Positions 1-9,120 of a stretch of DNA of 64,000 nt are shown in pieces. Below the pieces are notes generated by a model. The model was given only the letters and a program-made list of their open reading frames with translations, searched no databases and was not told the DNA's origin. Each line of letters starts with the position of its first letter. The first letter of the stretch is position 1. The stretch is from Opitutia bacterium UBA4506 (lineage in GTDB: Bacteria; Verrucomicrobiota; Verrucomicrobiia; Opitutales; Puniceicoccaceae), in assembly GCA_002388665.1 (NCBI GenBank), contig DGMY01000025.1:1-64000 (forward strand). The letters are read 5' to 3'. The translations under genes and the position numbers were made by a program.

Positions 1-59
1 CCATATCCGCGGCCAAAGGCCGCATACTACCTCCCATATCCGCGGCCAGAGGCCGCATA
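1..59. repeat. Tandem pair of GC-rich hairpin repeats
   Basis: Two 26-nt copies, at 1-26 and 34-59, differ by one base. Each holds a palindrome, GCGGCC then a 3-nt loop then GGCCGC. They lie just past the stop codon of the pseudopilin gene at 69-1574. The pair could be a REP-like repeat or a terminator; neither hairpin is followed by a clear T run, which favours a repeat. The array may continue upstream of the window. Confidence 0.6.
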
Positions 60-68
60 AACACCCCT

Positions 69-1574
69 CTACAGTCCTACGGCTTCGAATTTCGCCAGAT
101 AGGGAGTGCGCTCATCACCCGTCAATTCTTCGACGTAAGTCACTTCGGGCGGGCCCGGAGTCGTGTGGTGACCGGTATACTCCGCGAGTGACTCGTCATA
201 GCGAAATGAGCCGCTCCCGGTCAGGGTGATGTCATGGCACACGATCGATCCATAGAGGTCCGAATTCCCGGTAATTCGAACGCTGGCCTGAGGAGCATAG
301 ATGACGCCGCTAAATTGCCCGTTGTTGAGGAACTCGATTTCCTGGCTTCCGCTGGAAGTTCCCCATAGCTGCAATTGTTGTGGTGCCACTTCACTAAAAA
401 GGCCAGCCCCCGTTACACTGACATCCCCAGCGGTGTAGATCGTGAGCGTGGCGTCTGGTGCGAGCTCGATCGCGCCTCCTTCAATCACTTGGAGAGAGGT
501 CACATTTTCGTTCGGGAGGTAAATAGTTACGTCACCTTCGATTCGCAGCGTCGCTCCCGCTTTCACTTCCAGCTCCCGCAACTCCAAAACGGAACTCGTT
601 CCCGGTTCGCCGAGAGTCTCCTCGTCAACATACACGTTTTCAGTCCAGCTCGACCATTCGTTGCTAACGGGTTTTTGGTAGGTATACGGCAATTCGTAGC
701 TGGCCCGGGAATCCGTTAGCTCACCCATAGGGGCCGAGCGGCTGGCCGTCATATCTTCGAATGTCGCGGTAAATCCCGTCGTAAGGGCACCGGTTTGGGT
801 CGAAACCTTCCAACCGGGAGGATCTTTTGCCCAAAGTCGATCCGTGTCAGAAGAATGCCACTCACTCTGATCCCTGGGGCCAACCTGTCCGCCCCACCCG
901 ACATCGAGTCCTTTGTAACTCAAGCTCCCGATCGCAGCAGTCCCGTAGACATCGGAACTCCCCAAGGTGATCGCGCCGTCCGCGTCGCTCACGGTCGCAA
1001 TCGCGACGTTATCCCGGGCCCGTGAGCTGGAATAGAATTGGATGGGGGTATCCGAATCCTGGTCAGGGTCGGAAATCCAACTGTCAAAAGCTACGCCACC
1101 ACTAGCCTGGATGAAGTCCTTCACCAGCATGCCGTAAGCAAAGAGTCCGCTCGTGCTGGAGGCGGCAACTTTGGCGTACATGTACTTGGCAATCGAGGTA
1201 TCGTCGGTGAGCCGAATCGTTGATTTCGACAATACCACCGGTGCGGCCGATTGGTAATCAACCACGTAGATAGACAGCTCACCGCTGATCTCACCGACGT
1301 ATCCAGTCTCCGATAAGGTGATGTAGGCGTCTCCTTCGCTGGTCTCCCAATCGCTCCACGCGTACGCGTTCCCACTGGCTGTTCTCAATGTATGAACCGC
1401 ATACTCGATCCCGGACTCCGCCAGATTGATCGCTGCTACGTTGTAGTGGGTGCGATTCGCAAGCGAGAGCGTGCTGTGGCTCAAGGTCAAAAAAGTGGGC
1501 ACTGCGAACAGGGCCAAGATACTCGAAAAGATCACCGTGGTGATCAGCGCACTTCCTGATTTTGGATTCCGCAT
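69..1574 (-). CDS. PilX-like pilus-assembly / pseudopilin-associated protein
   Basis: This 501-aa protein starts with a short basic segment and one hydrophobic helix (about residues 8-32) of the type found in PilX-like minor pilins, but the canonical GFTLxE processing motif is absent (the start reads MRNPKSGSALITTV). A large beta-rich region follows. Its C-terminal third is rich in short repeats (around EGDVTIYLP, GGAIELAPDATLTIY, GDVSVTG, GVIYAP, GSIV) resembling a right-handed beta-helix, as seen in PilX-family proteins with DUF7305-type tails. It is the last gene of a three-gene leftward cluster after two prepilin genes, 5 nt from its neighbour. A role in type IV pili or a type II secretion-like machine is inferred from context. 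Confidence 0.6.
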   Translation of the reverse strand: MRNPKSGSALITTVIFSSILALFAVPTFLTLSHSTLSLANRTHYNVAAINLAESGIEYAVHTLRTASGNAYAWSDWETSEGDAYITLSETGYVGEISGELSIYVVDYQSAAPVVLSKSTIRLTDDTSIAKYMYAKVAASSTSGLFAYGMLVKDFIQASGGVAFDSWISDPDQDSDTPIQFYSSSRARDNVAIATVSDADGAITLGSSDVYGTAAIGSLSYKGLDVGWGGQVGPRDQSEWHSSDTDRLWAKDPPGWKVSTQTGALTTGFTATFEDMTASRSAPMGELTDSRASYELPYTYQKPVSNEWSSWTENVYVDEETLGEPGTSSVLELRELEVKAGATLRIEGDVTIYLPNENVTSLQVIEGGAIELAPDATLTIYTAGDVSVTGAGLFSEVAPQQLQLWGTSSGSQEIEFLNNGQFSGVIYAPQASVRITGNSDLYGSIVCHDITLTGSGSFRYDESLAEYTGHHTTPGPPEVTYVEELTGDERTPYLAKFEAVGL

Positions 1575-1579
1575 GGTAC

Positions 1580-2158
1580 TTAAGGGGATGTGTTCCCTTT
1601 GTTTCGCAGCATATAGACCGCGGATTGAACCGACGCGGTAGAATCGACCACCCCGGGGTGACTCTTGGTCGCCAATCCTTCGAGTCCGACCATCTTGGTA
1701 TTCTCGCTCGCCGCCTGAAGGTTAGATGTCAGGTCGATGCTGTTTCCATTCAGATCATAGGCAAGAAAACTGAATTCCGACAAATCTCCCGCGATCACTT
1801 CACTGGGGCCACCGGTTTCCTCCCGGGTCAGCGTCTTTGACGAGGAGTCATAGGTGTAGGTGGTCTGAATCCCTTTACTGGACAGAACCAGAGTTTTAGC
1901 ATCTACCCAGAGAACCGTCTCCGCGTCGCGGAGGTCCTGGGAAATTTCTTGGTACAGTTGCTGATTCTGACTCTCCAGTTCTGAGTAAAACCCCATCCGA
2001 AGTCCCGCCTCGGTGAACGAAAGAAAGAAAGAGAGAACCCCGGCGACCACAAAAAGCAATACAGCCGTGGAAATCATCAGCTCAACGAGGGTGAATCCAG
2101 CACTCGATGTTTTCCCATCGAGCCAAGGTCGACCCGCACTCTTAGCTCTCGGCTCCAT
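1580..2158 (-). CDS. Prepilin-type protein, PilW-like
   Basis: The N-terminus carries the type IV prepilin cleavage and methylation signature (SAGFTLVELMIS) at about residues 20-31, followed by a hydrophobic helix, then a soluble domain of about 140 residues. PreA-type peptidase would cut after the Gly and methylate the Phe. I chose the ATG at 2158, which overlaps the upstream gene by 17 nt; an earlier in-frame start at 2188 would add ten residues. It is the middle gene of the pseudopilin cluster, consistent with a PilW/GspJ-like minor pilin. Confidence 0.7.
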   Translation of the reverse strand: MEPRAKSAGRPWLDGKTSSAGFTLVELMISTAVLLFVVAGVLSFFLSFTEAGLRMGFYSELESQNQQLYQEISQDLRDAETVLWVDAKTLVLSSKGIQTTYTYDSSSKTLTREETGGPSEVIAGDLSEFSFLAYDLNGNSIDLTSNLQAASENTKMVGLEGLATKSHPGVVDSTASVQSAVYMLRNKGNTSP

Positions 2159-2654
2159 AATAATAGTCGTACGCCCCGTTCTTGGCATAATTGAAGATTA
2201 GGCGAAGCTCACGCGACTCTCCACCGAGCCCTCTCCACTCCGCGAGAAGCCAAACCCTTTTGATGTCGTCAAGATCTTCGTAGTCTTCGATCACCCGCCG
2301 AAACCTGTACTTATCTTCCTTGTTGTCGGAGCTCGCAAACCGGCTGCGTCTCGGAAGATCATCAATCTCCGACCAGCTCAAAAGCCGGAGCCTCTCCGCC
2401 TCATTCTGCATGATCTGCGTCGCGTAATTCGTCGAGCGGGCCGTGTCATACTCGACGAGCCCCATTCGCAGACAAATCGCGGCAGAAGCCAGAGCGACCG
2501 CCATGATGCTCATCGCAATCATCACTTCCAATAGCGTAAACGCTCCGCACCCACGGTGTATCCCACTCCGCTTCGGCGAATATCTATGAACGAAGTACTT
2601 CACGACAAAACAACTATATGGGCTCAATTTTTCGTAAACAACCCAGAATATCAA
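2142..2654 (-). CDS. Prepilin-type protein, PilV-like
   Basis: The prepilin motif CGAFTLLEVMIAMS is followed by a hydrophobic helix (AVALASAAICL) and a soluble domain of about 100 residues. It resembles PilV/GspI-like minor pilins. The open frame begins at 2654, but that would put more than 35 residues before the motif, an unusually long leader, so the true start is probably a later GTG nearer the motif. It is first in the leftward cluster, and its last codons overlap the start of the next prepilin gene. Confidence 0.65.
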   Translation of the reverse strand: MIFWVVYEKLSPYSCFVVKYFVHRYSPKRSGIHRGCGAFTLLEVMIAMSIMAVALASAAICLRMGLVEYDTARSTNYATQIMQNEAERLRLLSWSEIDDLPRRSRFASSDNKEDKYRFRRVIEDYEDLDDIKRVWLLAEWRGLGGESRELRLIFNYAKNGAYDYYYGAES

Positions 2655-2900
2655 TGTGCTGGCAACCCCGCGCGCGTCAAACTACCGAGACAACTTTCTC
2701 GAGCGTCACCACAAAAACAAGAGGAGCCCCGCTTCGCTCTCTAGCTGCCCCCGGGCAACGTACATATGCACTTGCCATCCAAATGCGATGCTTTCACCAT
2801 CTCCACTCTTCTTCGTTTCGCGAGAATATCGGTCCCTTCAGGAGATCTTTAACGAGCATTCCCCAGAACCCGGAATCCGCCAAGCGACTGAAAATCAACA

Positions 2901-2975
2901 GTCCCCATAGTTCAATGGATAGAACCGCGGTTTCCTAAACCGCTAATCCGAGTTCGAATCTCGGTGGGGGCACCA
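2901..2975 (+). tRNA. tRNA-Arg (anticodon CCU)
   Basis: A full cloverleaf can be folded: acceptor GTCCCCA/TGGGGGC, D stem GTTC/GAAC, anticodon stem GCGGT/ACCGC with loop TTCCTAA (anticodon CCT), and T arm CCGAG-TTCGAAT-CTCGG. CCA is encoded at 2973-2975. The anticodon reads AGG codons. Confidence 0.95.
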
Positions 2976-2980
2976 GTTTT

Positions 2981-3496
2981 CTACCGGGAGAGCAGCGCTT
3001 TTCCGGCCTTGGACTTACCTGGGAGGAGTTGCTTGGCTCCACAGTGCGGACAGCTTCCATTCTTCGGCGATTTCCGTTTACGAGTCAGCAGGACACCGGG
3101 AACCAGGAGGACGTATCCTACAATTTCCACCATCGAGGCCTTGGGGAGGCTGGGATCTTCGAAGGAGAAGGTACACTTCTTACAGACCCATTTGGGCAGA
3201 CCAAATGAGTCCTCTACCGGCGCTTCCTCTCCCATTTTTATCCAATTGGGCTTATCAGATTCTTCTGCGTGAGAGGCATGGATAATGAATGACTCTTCTC
3301 CTTCATCCGCTAAGCGAAAGGCGTCGTCCAGCGATACCGGTTTTCCTGACACTTCTCCGTCGATTTCGACCCACCATTGATCCGGTGAATGCGTTCGAAT
3401 ACACCACACTCGTAGTTCGTTCTTCGTCATGACTTTCCTGGGGTTGGGGTTATGACCGCAATCTACGCATTCACGCGGGGAATTTCGCATGACCAC
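2981..3496 (-). CDS. Zinc-ribbon hypothetical protein
   Basis: A 171-aa protein with a CxxC pair near the N-terminus (CVDCG), a second knuckle (CKKC) at about residue 105 and a third, CPHCG, at about residue 149. The last two could form one four-cysteine zinc ribbon. Between them lies a hydrophobic stretch (IVGYVLLVPGVLL) that could touch a membrane. The start is uncertain: GTG 3496, ATG 3490, or ATG 3430, the last preceded by AGGAAAG but losing the first cysteine pair. The middle part (QWWVEIDGEVSGKPVSLDDA) resembles small domains that read out residues for downstream signalling, but I do not recognise a family. It ends 5 nt from the tRNA on the other strand. Confidence 0.6.
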   Translation of the reverse strand: MVMRNSPRECVDCGHNPNPRKVMTKNELRVWCIRTHSPDQWWVEIDGEVSGKPVSLDDAFRLADEGEESFIIHASHAEESDKPNWIKMGEEAPVEDSFGLPKWVCKKCTFSFEDPSLPKASMVEIVGYVLLVPGVLLTRKRKSPKNGSCPHCGAKQLLPGKSKAGKALLSR

Positions 3497-3607
3497 GACG
3501 AGCGGCTTGATCTGCGCTCAAGAGTTTACGAAAATTTACCCCGATTGCCCAGAAAAAACATCACGTTCTGCTCCACCATCGCTCGAATCGCCTGATGCAG
3601 AGCCAAT

Positions 3608-4606
3608 CTAAAAGTCGTAATTTAAAATCAAACTCCAGCCGGTGACTCCCGGGCCATAAATGACTTTGACCCCGAGCTCCAACATCGTCACAGGCCAACC
3701 CATCCTGGAGACATCCATCTGCACGGCCGCACCGTAGTCGGTAAAGCTGCTGAACCCCAAGGCCCTCCCGGCGGGTCCAAGTATCGCAGTGGCACCGACT
3801 GAGAAAACGAGCGAGATGGGGTTACCATTGAGGCTGATCGGGGTGGAGTGAATGGTTTCAAAGCTACCCGAGACAGTGAGGGCTTCACTGGAAAAAGCGA
3901 TTTCATCACTTGTGCTGCTGAAAGACTCTACGTGGTTGTAGGTGGCCCCGGTGTGAAGGGCTGCGTCAAAGGTTCGAAACTCCCAACTGTAGTCCATCCA
4001 GAATGACGCCCCAAGGACCCATGCGTAGGCGGTCCAATCGAACACCTGACCTTGAAACGCAGGATCAAGGATACTCTCCGAAACCGCCCCGCGATAGCCG
4101 GCGTTGCTCTCCAACTGAAAGGCACCGACATTGATTGCCGGCGTTAAGGTCAACCTCTCCGAGAGGAAAAATTGACTCCCACCCGTAAGGATTAAGCCGA
4201 CGGCCTCCCAGCGCGCGTCGGCATCCTCGCTATCGGCAGTAAAGTTGAGATCGTACTGCAATGACTCATACGGAATGAATCCCTGCAGGTAGGGGCGCCA
4301 GGAATCTCCTTTCTTCCCAAAACGATGCCGGTAACTGAATCGCCCGACGTTCAATTCGGCCGTAGAACCTTTCCCTGCATCAATGTTATAGGTCGCAGTC
4401 GATATATCGGGATTACCCGCAAAATTGATCAAGGCCGCATAACTGGCGCCCACTTCGCTGGGGCCGAGCTGGGAGTTCACGAAATCCGAAACTTCTTCGA
4501 CAATAATCTCCAGTGGATTGCTAAAATCAATGGCTGCCCGCACCGGAAGTGCCGGGAGAAGTACCCAGAGGACTAACTGTATCGCCTGAAGCTGACGCCG
4601 GTACAT
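3608..4606 (-). CDS. Outer-membrane beta-barrel protein
   Basis: The 332-aa product begins with a signal peptide (basic start, hydrophobic core LVLWVLLPALPV, cleavage near VRAA) and continues with alternating hydrophobic strands, many aromatic residues and Gly turns. It ends in a C-terminal Phe (LNYDF), the signature recognised by the BAM complex. This points to an outer-membrane barrel of about 12 strands. No substrate or family is recognised. It is transcribed leftward, 28 nt after the small gene at 4635-4997. Confidence 0.65.
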   Translation of the reverse strand: MYRRQLQAIQLVLWVLLPALPVRAAIDFSNPLEIIVEEVSDFVNSQLGPSEVGASYAALINFAGNPDISTATYNIDAGKGSTAELNVGRFSYRHRFGKKGDSWRPYLQGFIPYESLQYDLNFTADSEDADARWEAVGLILTGGSQFFLSERLTLTPAINVGAFQLESNAGYRGAVSESILDPAFQGQVFDWTAYAWVLGASFWMDYSWEFRTFDAALHTGATYNHVESFSSTSDEIAFSSEALTVSGSFETIHSTPISLNGNPISLVFSVGATAILGPAGRALGFSSFTDYGAAVQMDVSRMGWPVTMLELGVKVIYGPGVTGWSLILNYDF

Positions 4607-4634
4607 GGGGAAACTACAGGGGGACTAGGAAGGT

Positions 4635-4997
4635 TTACCCCTCCTCAAGGTACCCATATTCGTCGAAGGCTTCCGCCACTCTCTCTGTCAAAGTTTCGCC
4701 AAAGGCCACCCCTCCGGGCCCGGCCGCAGTACATCCGACGTATCCGATCAATCCTCTCAATTCCGGCTCCTTCCGATTGGCTTCGCTGGCAAGGATACGT
4801 CCGTGCAGCAAGAGAACCGCGGCCACCCACTCCGACCAGCCGTAATCCGATTCATCGACCAATCGGGACCAGTAGGTCCAAAGCGAATCAAGATTCTCCT
4901 CTACTACACTGGTGCCACCGAGGGCTATGAGCTTCTCGATGGAATCCGACGAAACTCCACAGGCTTCCAGCCGAGCGCTCAACGTCTTCATGACCAT
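4635..4997 (-). CDS. Small hypothetical protein
   Basis: A 120-aa mostly helical acidic protein with no signal peptide and no family I recognise. The start is either ATG 4997 or ATG 4991. It lies 39 nt after metH and 28 nt before the barrel gene, all on the same strand, so it may be transcribed with metH; no functional link is evident. Confidence 0.55.
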   Translation of the reverse strand: MVMKTLSARLEACGVSSDSIEKLIALGGTSVVEENLDSLWTYWSRLVDESDYGWSEWVAAVLLLHGRILASEANRKEPELRGLIGYVGCTAAGPGGVAFGETLTERVAEAFDEYGYLEEG

Positions 4998-5036
4998 CTC
5001 CAGTTACTCCGAAATATGCAACGGGCACCCACGTTT

Positions 5037-8000
5037 CTAGGAAGCGTCCGGATTATAGGCGATGTCTGACTGCAACCACTTCTCGCACTCTTCGACACTC
5101 AAGCCCTTGCGAACCGCATAATCTTCAATCTGGTCCTTCGCGATCTTACCAACTCCAAAATAGCGGGCGTCGGGATGGCCAAAGTAGAGACCCGACACCG
5201 AACTCGGCGGATCCATTGCATAGCTGGTCGTCAACGAAATCCCCACAGTCTTTTCCACATCGAGCAGGTTCCAGATCCCCTGCTTCTCCGTGTGATCCGG
5301 AGACGAGGGGTAACCCGCGGCAGGACGGATACTCCGATATCGCTCCTTGATCATCCATTCTACTTTCTCGTGAACGAGACCCTTCGATGACGGCAACCGC
5401 TCGCCAGCGGAGAATCCTTCAGCTTGGCCAAAGCCCCAATTGTCCCGAATCTTCTTGTGGCAGTATTCCGACAAACCTTCCGCAAATCGATCGGCGAGAG
5501 ACTGGATCAAAATCGCAGTGTAATCGTCTCCATTCTCTTTATACGAATTGGCGTAGTCTTCGATTTCCTGACCAGCGGTGCAGGCAAATGCTCCGAGGAA
5601 ATCGGGCTTAGCCGAGGCCTTGGGGGCCACGAAATCAGCGAGACTGAAATACGGCTCCTCCCCAGAGGTCTTCTCCTTTTGCTGACGCAGGAACCGGAAG
5701 GTCTCCCGGACCGTTTCTCGCGATGGATCGGTATAAATCTCCACGTCATCACCGATCGAGTTTGCTGGGAATAGTCCCAGAACCGCCCGCAGGTGCACGT
5801 GATTGCCCGAAACGATTTCGTCCAGAATCCGCAAGGCGTCCTCATACAACTTGGTCGCCTCGACTCCCCGCTGATGATGAGACAGGATCTTGGGAAAGCT
5901 ACCGCGCATCTGCCAGGCATGGAAGAATGGGGACCAATCGAAATACTCGATCACCTCTTCCGGAGATATCCTCGCCAACAGTTCGGCTCCAATGACTTCA
6001 GGAACCTCCGGCTCATAGGAATCCCAGCCCGGATCGAATCGTCGCTCCCTCGCTTCGACCAAAGGCAAGTACCGGGCTGTCGAAGCTTCTCCGGCCGCAT
6101 AGCGATCCCGCGCCTTTTGGTGGGCCTCCTCAAGGTCCACCAGAAATTGATCCCGCGTCTTCTTGTTCGTCCACTGATTACACACTCCCGTGACCAGAGA
6201 TGCGTCCGTCACGTGGACAACCGGTCCGCTGTAGTGCGGAGCAATCTTGATCGCAGTGTGCGCTTTCGAGGTGGTCGCGCCACCGATCAGGAGCGGGACT
6301 TTCATCCCCCGCTTTTCCATCTCCTTTGCGTTGGCGATCATCTCGTCGAGCGACGGAGTGATCAGCCCCGACATCCCGATAAAGTCAGCATTGTGCTCCT
6401 TGGCCGCGTCGGCAATCTTCTCGAAGTCGCACATCACCCCCAGGTCGACCACCTTGTAGCCGTTACAGCCCAGGACCACCCCTACGATATTCTTTCCGAT
6501 GTCGTGCACATCTCCTCGAACCGTTGCGATGACGAAGGTACCGGCAGAACTGGAGTCCTCTTTCTCGTCCTCCATGTAAGGGAGAAGATAGGCGACCGCT
6601 TTCTTCATCACCCGCGCACTCTTTACCACCTGGGGAAGAAACATTTTCCCCTCTCCGAAGAGTTTCCCGACGACCTTCATCCCGTCCATCAACGGGCCTT
6701 CGATCACGTCGAGAGGACGATCCAGCTTCTGCCGCGCCTCCTCGGTGTCTTCCTCAATGTGACTGGCGATCCCGCGGACCAGCGCATGCTCGATCCGCTT
6801 TTCAAGTTCTTGGCTGCGCCAATCGCTTACACCGCTATCGTTTTTTTTTTGAGAATCCCCCGACGGCACGGCTCCCTCACCTCCGGCGAGAAACTTCTCG
6901 AGAATCTCCGGATTCTTCTCGCGGCTCGCCCGCTCGAAAAGCTCTTGCAGTACCTTCATACCACGCACCATCGCCGCATTCACTCGCTCCTCGGGTGAAC
7001 CGCCGGCACGGCCTTCCTTGATGGCCTCCGCGTGCTCAATCAACTTCTCGGTCGCCTCCTCATTACGATTCAGCAACACATCCTCGACAAGCGTCTTCAA
7101 CGGCTCCTCGATCTTGTCGTAATCCATCAAGAGCCCCGGATTCACAATCGCCATGTCCAGCCCGGCCTTTCGCGCGTGGTAAAGGAAGGCGGCGTGCATC
7201 GCTTCACGCACGGGATTGTTCCCGCGGAAAGAGAAGGAGACGTTTGAGAGTCCACCACTGGTCAGACAGCCCGGGCAGCGTTTCTTCACTTCACGGACCG
7301 CTTCGATAAAGTTTACGGCATACGGATTATGTTCCTCCATCCCCGTCGCGACGGTCAGGATGTTCAGATCGAAGATGATGTCTTGCGGCGCAAATCCTAC
7401 TTCCTCTGTAAGAATTTTGAAGGAACGTTCGGCGATCGACGCCTTTCCTTCCACTGACACGGCCTGCCCTTCTTCGTCGAAGGCCATTACCACCACCGAG
7501 GCACCGTAGCGCAAAATTTTTGCGCCCTGCGTTCGGAAGGCATCCTCGCCCTCCTTCAAACTAATCGAGTTCACTATCGGACGCCCCTGCACGCATTGTA
7601 GTCCCGCTTCAATGACAGACCACTTGGAGCTGTCGATCATGAATGGTACCTTAGAAATATCCGGCTCGGAGCCGAGCAGGTTGAGAAAATGCCGCATGCA
7701 CTCCTCGCCATCGAGCATCCCTTCGTCGAAGTTAATGTCGAGTACGTGCGCCCCCTTCTCCACTTGCGAGGTCGCTACCGCCAGCGCTCCTTCAAAATCA
7801 CCCGCTTTGATCAGCTTCTTGAAGCGAGGCGAACCGGTGACATTGGCGCGCTCCCCTACCATCAGGAATTGATCTTTCTCCGAGGGAAAATTCAGCGGTT
7901 CGAGTCCACTCAAGCGCAATCGCGGCTCGATGGCTGGGATTTCACGGGCTGGAAATTCCGATACTTCCTGGACCACCGCAGCGATGTGTTCCGGCGTCGT

Positions 8001-8963
8001 CCCGCAACATCCACCCACCAGATTGACCAGGCCTTCGCGCGCAAAATCAGCGAGGGCACTTCCCGTGTGCTCCGGGGTTTCATCGTACCCGGTATCGCTC
8101 AGCGGGTTTGGCAAACCCGCGTTGGGATACACGTGCACATAGGTCTCGGCCACACGCGATAGCTCCTTCAAGAAGGGCTTCATGAGGTCCGCACCCAGCG
8201 CACAATTCAATCCCACGCAAAATGGTTTGGAATGACGGACCGAATTCCAAAACGCCTCCACGGTCTGCCCCGATAGAGTTCTTCCCGATTGGTCGGTTAT
8301 CGTCACCGAAAGAATCACCGGCACCTGCTCGTTGCGCTCCTCGAAGAGGTCCTGAATCGCGTGTATCGACGCTTTTAGGTTCAGGGTGTCAAAGGTCGTT
8401 TCGGGAAGCAGCAGATCGGCCCCGGCTTCGACCAAACTTTTTGCTTGGTCATAATACGCAGCCCTCAATTCTTCGTACGTGACCGCACGGTATTCAGGAC
8501 GGTTCACATCGGGCGAGAGCGAAGCGGTTCGATTCGTCGGTCCGATCGCACCCGCAACAAATAGCTGGCGCCCTTCTCGCTTCGATATCTCATCGGCGAC
8601 TTCACGAGCAATCTTGACCGATTCCCGGTTGATCCGGTCGACCCAATCCTCCAGCCCGTAGTCGGCTTGGGCGATCGTCGTCGCGCTGAAAGTATTCGTT
8701 TCGACAATATCCGAACCCGCCTCGAAGAATTTCCGGTGAATGTCCGCAATGATCTCCGGCCGAGTGATACTCAGGAGGTCGTTGTTTCCCTTCAGGTCCC
8801 CCGGGACGTCAGCCAATTCTTCGTTCCGAAAATCTTTTTCCTCCAGCTTGTGACGCTGGATCATTGTGCCCATCGCTCCGTCCAGGAACGCAATGCGCTT
8901 TGCAAAAATTTCCCGGAGAGGGGCAAATGCCGATGATTCGGGGATCTGTGTTTCCTTCGCCAT
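5037..8963 (-). CDS. metH: Cobalamin-dependent methionine synthase
   Basis: Transfers a methyl group from 5-methyltetrahydrofolate through enzyme-bound cobalamin to homocysteine, making methionine. All four modules are present in the 1308-aa product: homocysteine domain with the zinc ligands (GLNCALG about 254, GGCCGTT about 320), pterin domain (GERANVTGSPRF about 372), cobalamin domain with the lower-ligand motif DVHDIGKN (about 816), and the SAM-dependent reactivation domain (AAGYPSSPDHTEK about 1220). I chose ATG 8963; an in-frame TTG at 8972 would add three residues. A run of ten A residues on the coding strand (6841-6850) lies in the linker before the cobalamin domain and keeps the frame. 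The promoter region has a strong palindrome, described separately. Confidence 0.97.
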   Translation of the reverse strand: MAKETQIPESSAFAPLREIFAKRIAFLDGAMGTMIQRHKLEEKDFRNEELADVPGDLKGNNDLLSITRPEIIADIHRKFFEAGSDIVETNTFSATTIAQADYGLEDWVDRINRESVKIAREVADEISKREGRQLFVAGAIGPTNRTASLSPDVNRPEYRAVTYEELRAAYYDQAKSLVEAGADLLLPETTFDTLNLKASIHAIQDLFEERNEQVPVILSVTITDQSGRTLSGQTVEAFWNSVRHSKPFCVGLNCALGADLMKPFLKELSRVAETYVHVYPNAGLPNPLSDTGYDETPEHTGSALADFAREGLVNLVGGCCGTTPEHIAAVVQEVSEFPAREIPAIEPRLRLSGLEPLNFPSEKDQFLMVGERANVTGSPRFKKLIKAGDFEGALAVATSQVEKGAHVLDINFDEGMLDGEECMRHFLNLLGSEPDISKVPFMIDSSKWSVIEAGLQCVQGRPIVNSISLKEGEDAFRTQGAKILRYGASVVVMAFDEEGQAVSVEGKASIAERSFKILTEEVGFAPQDIIFDLNILTVATGMEEHNPYAVNFIEAVREVKKRCPGCLTSGGLSNVSFSFRGNNPVREAMHAAFLYHARKAGLDMAIVNPGLLMDYDKIEEPLKTLVEDVLLNRNEEATEKLIEHAEAIKEGRAGGSPEERVNAAMVRGMKVLQELFERASREKNPEILEKFLAGGEGAVPSGDSQKKNDSGVSDWRSQELEKRIEHALVRGIASHIEEDTEEARQKLDRPLDVIEGPLMDGMKVVGKLFGEGKMFLPQVVKSARVMKKAVAYLLPYMEDEKEDSSSAGTFVIATVRGDVHDIGKNIVGVVLGCNGYKVVDLGVMCDFEKIADAAKEHNADFIGMSGLITPSLDEMIANAKEMEKRGMKVPLLIGGATTSKAHTAIKIAPHYSGPVVHVTDASLVTGVCNQWTNKKTRDQFLVDLEEAHQKARDRYAAGEASTARYLPLVEARERRFDPGWDSYEPEVPEVIGAELLARISPEEVIEYFDWSPFFHAWQMRGSFPKILSHHQRGVEATKLYEDALRILDEIVSGNHVHLRAVLGLFPANSIGDDVEIYTDPSRETVRETFRFLRQQKEKTSGEEPYFSLADFVAPKASAKPDFLGAFACTAGQEIEDYANSYKENGDDYTAILIQSLADRFAEGLSEYCHKKIRDNWGFGQAEGFSAGERLPSSKGLVHEKVEWMIKERYRSIRPAAGYPSSPDHTEKQGIWNLLDVEKTVGISLTTSYAMDPPSSVSGLYFGHPDARYFGVGKIAKDQIEDYAVRKGLSVEECEKWLQSDIAYNPDAS

Positions 8964-9003
8964 GGGAGTCAATCTACCAGTTTTTCGATTTCGATCAATA
9001 CCT

Positions 9004-9034
9004 ATTATATCAACAAATCCTGATTTGTTGATAT
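9004..9034 (-). promoter_or_regulatory. metH promoter -10 box overlapped by a perfect palindromic operator
   Basis: Positions 9007-9034 form a perfect inverted repeat with 13-nt arms (ATATCAACAAATC and its complement) around a 2-nt centre. On the metH strand a perfect TATAAT lies at 9009-9004 and shares three bases with one arm, so a bound dimer would cover the space between -35 and -10. The expected leader is only about 35 nt, too short for a SAM or cobalamin riboswitch. A repressor of ArsR/SmtB or similar winged-helix type is a reasonable guess; the binding protein is unknown. The site also lies upstream of the rightward gene at 9121. Confidence 0.65.
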
Positions 9035-9120
9035 GTTCATAGAGCCCCTCGTCGGTTCCGACTCGCGCGAACTGCCGCGTGGGTTGCCATTTGCGCTATT
9101 TTCACTACGCTTTCCTTCAA

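Noticed and set aside
5793..6998. Long plus-strand open frame (401 codons) opposite metH
   Set aside because: It lies entirely on the reverse strand of a well-supported metH domain region, is rich in His/Arg, and has no family features; a shadow of GC-rich coding sequence.
8964..9120. SAM or cobalamin riboswitch upstream of metH
   Set aside because: The leader after the TATAAT box is only about 35 nt, too short for these RNA classes, and no conserved core elements were seen.
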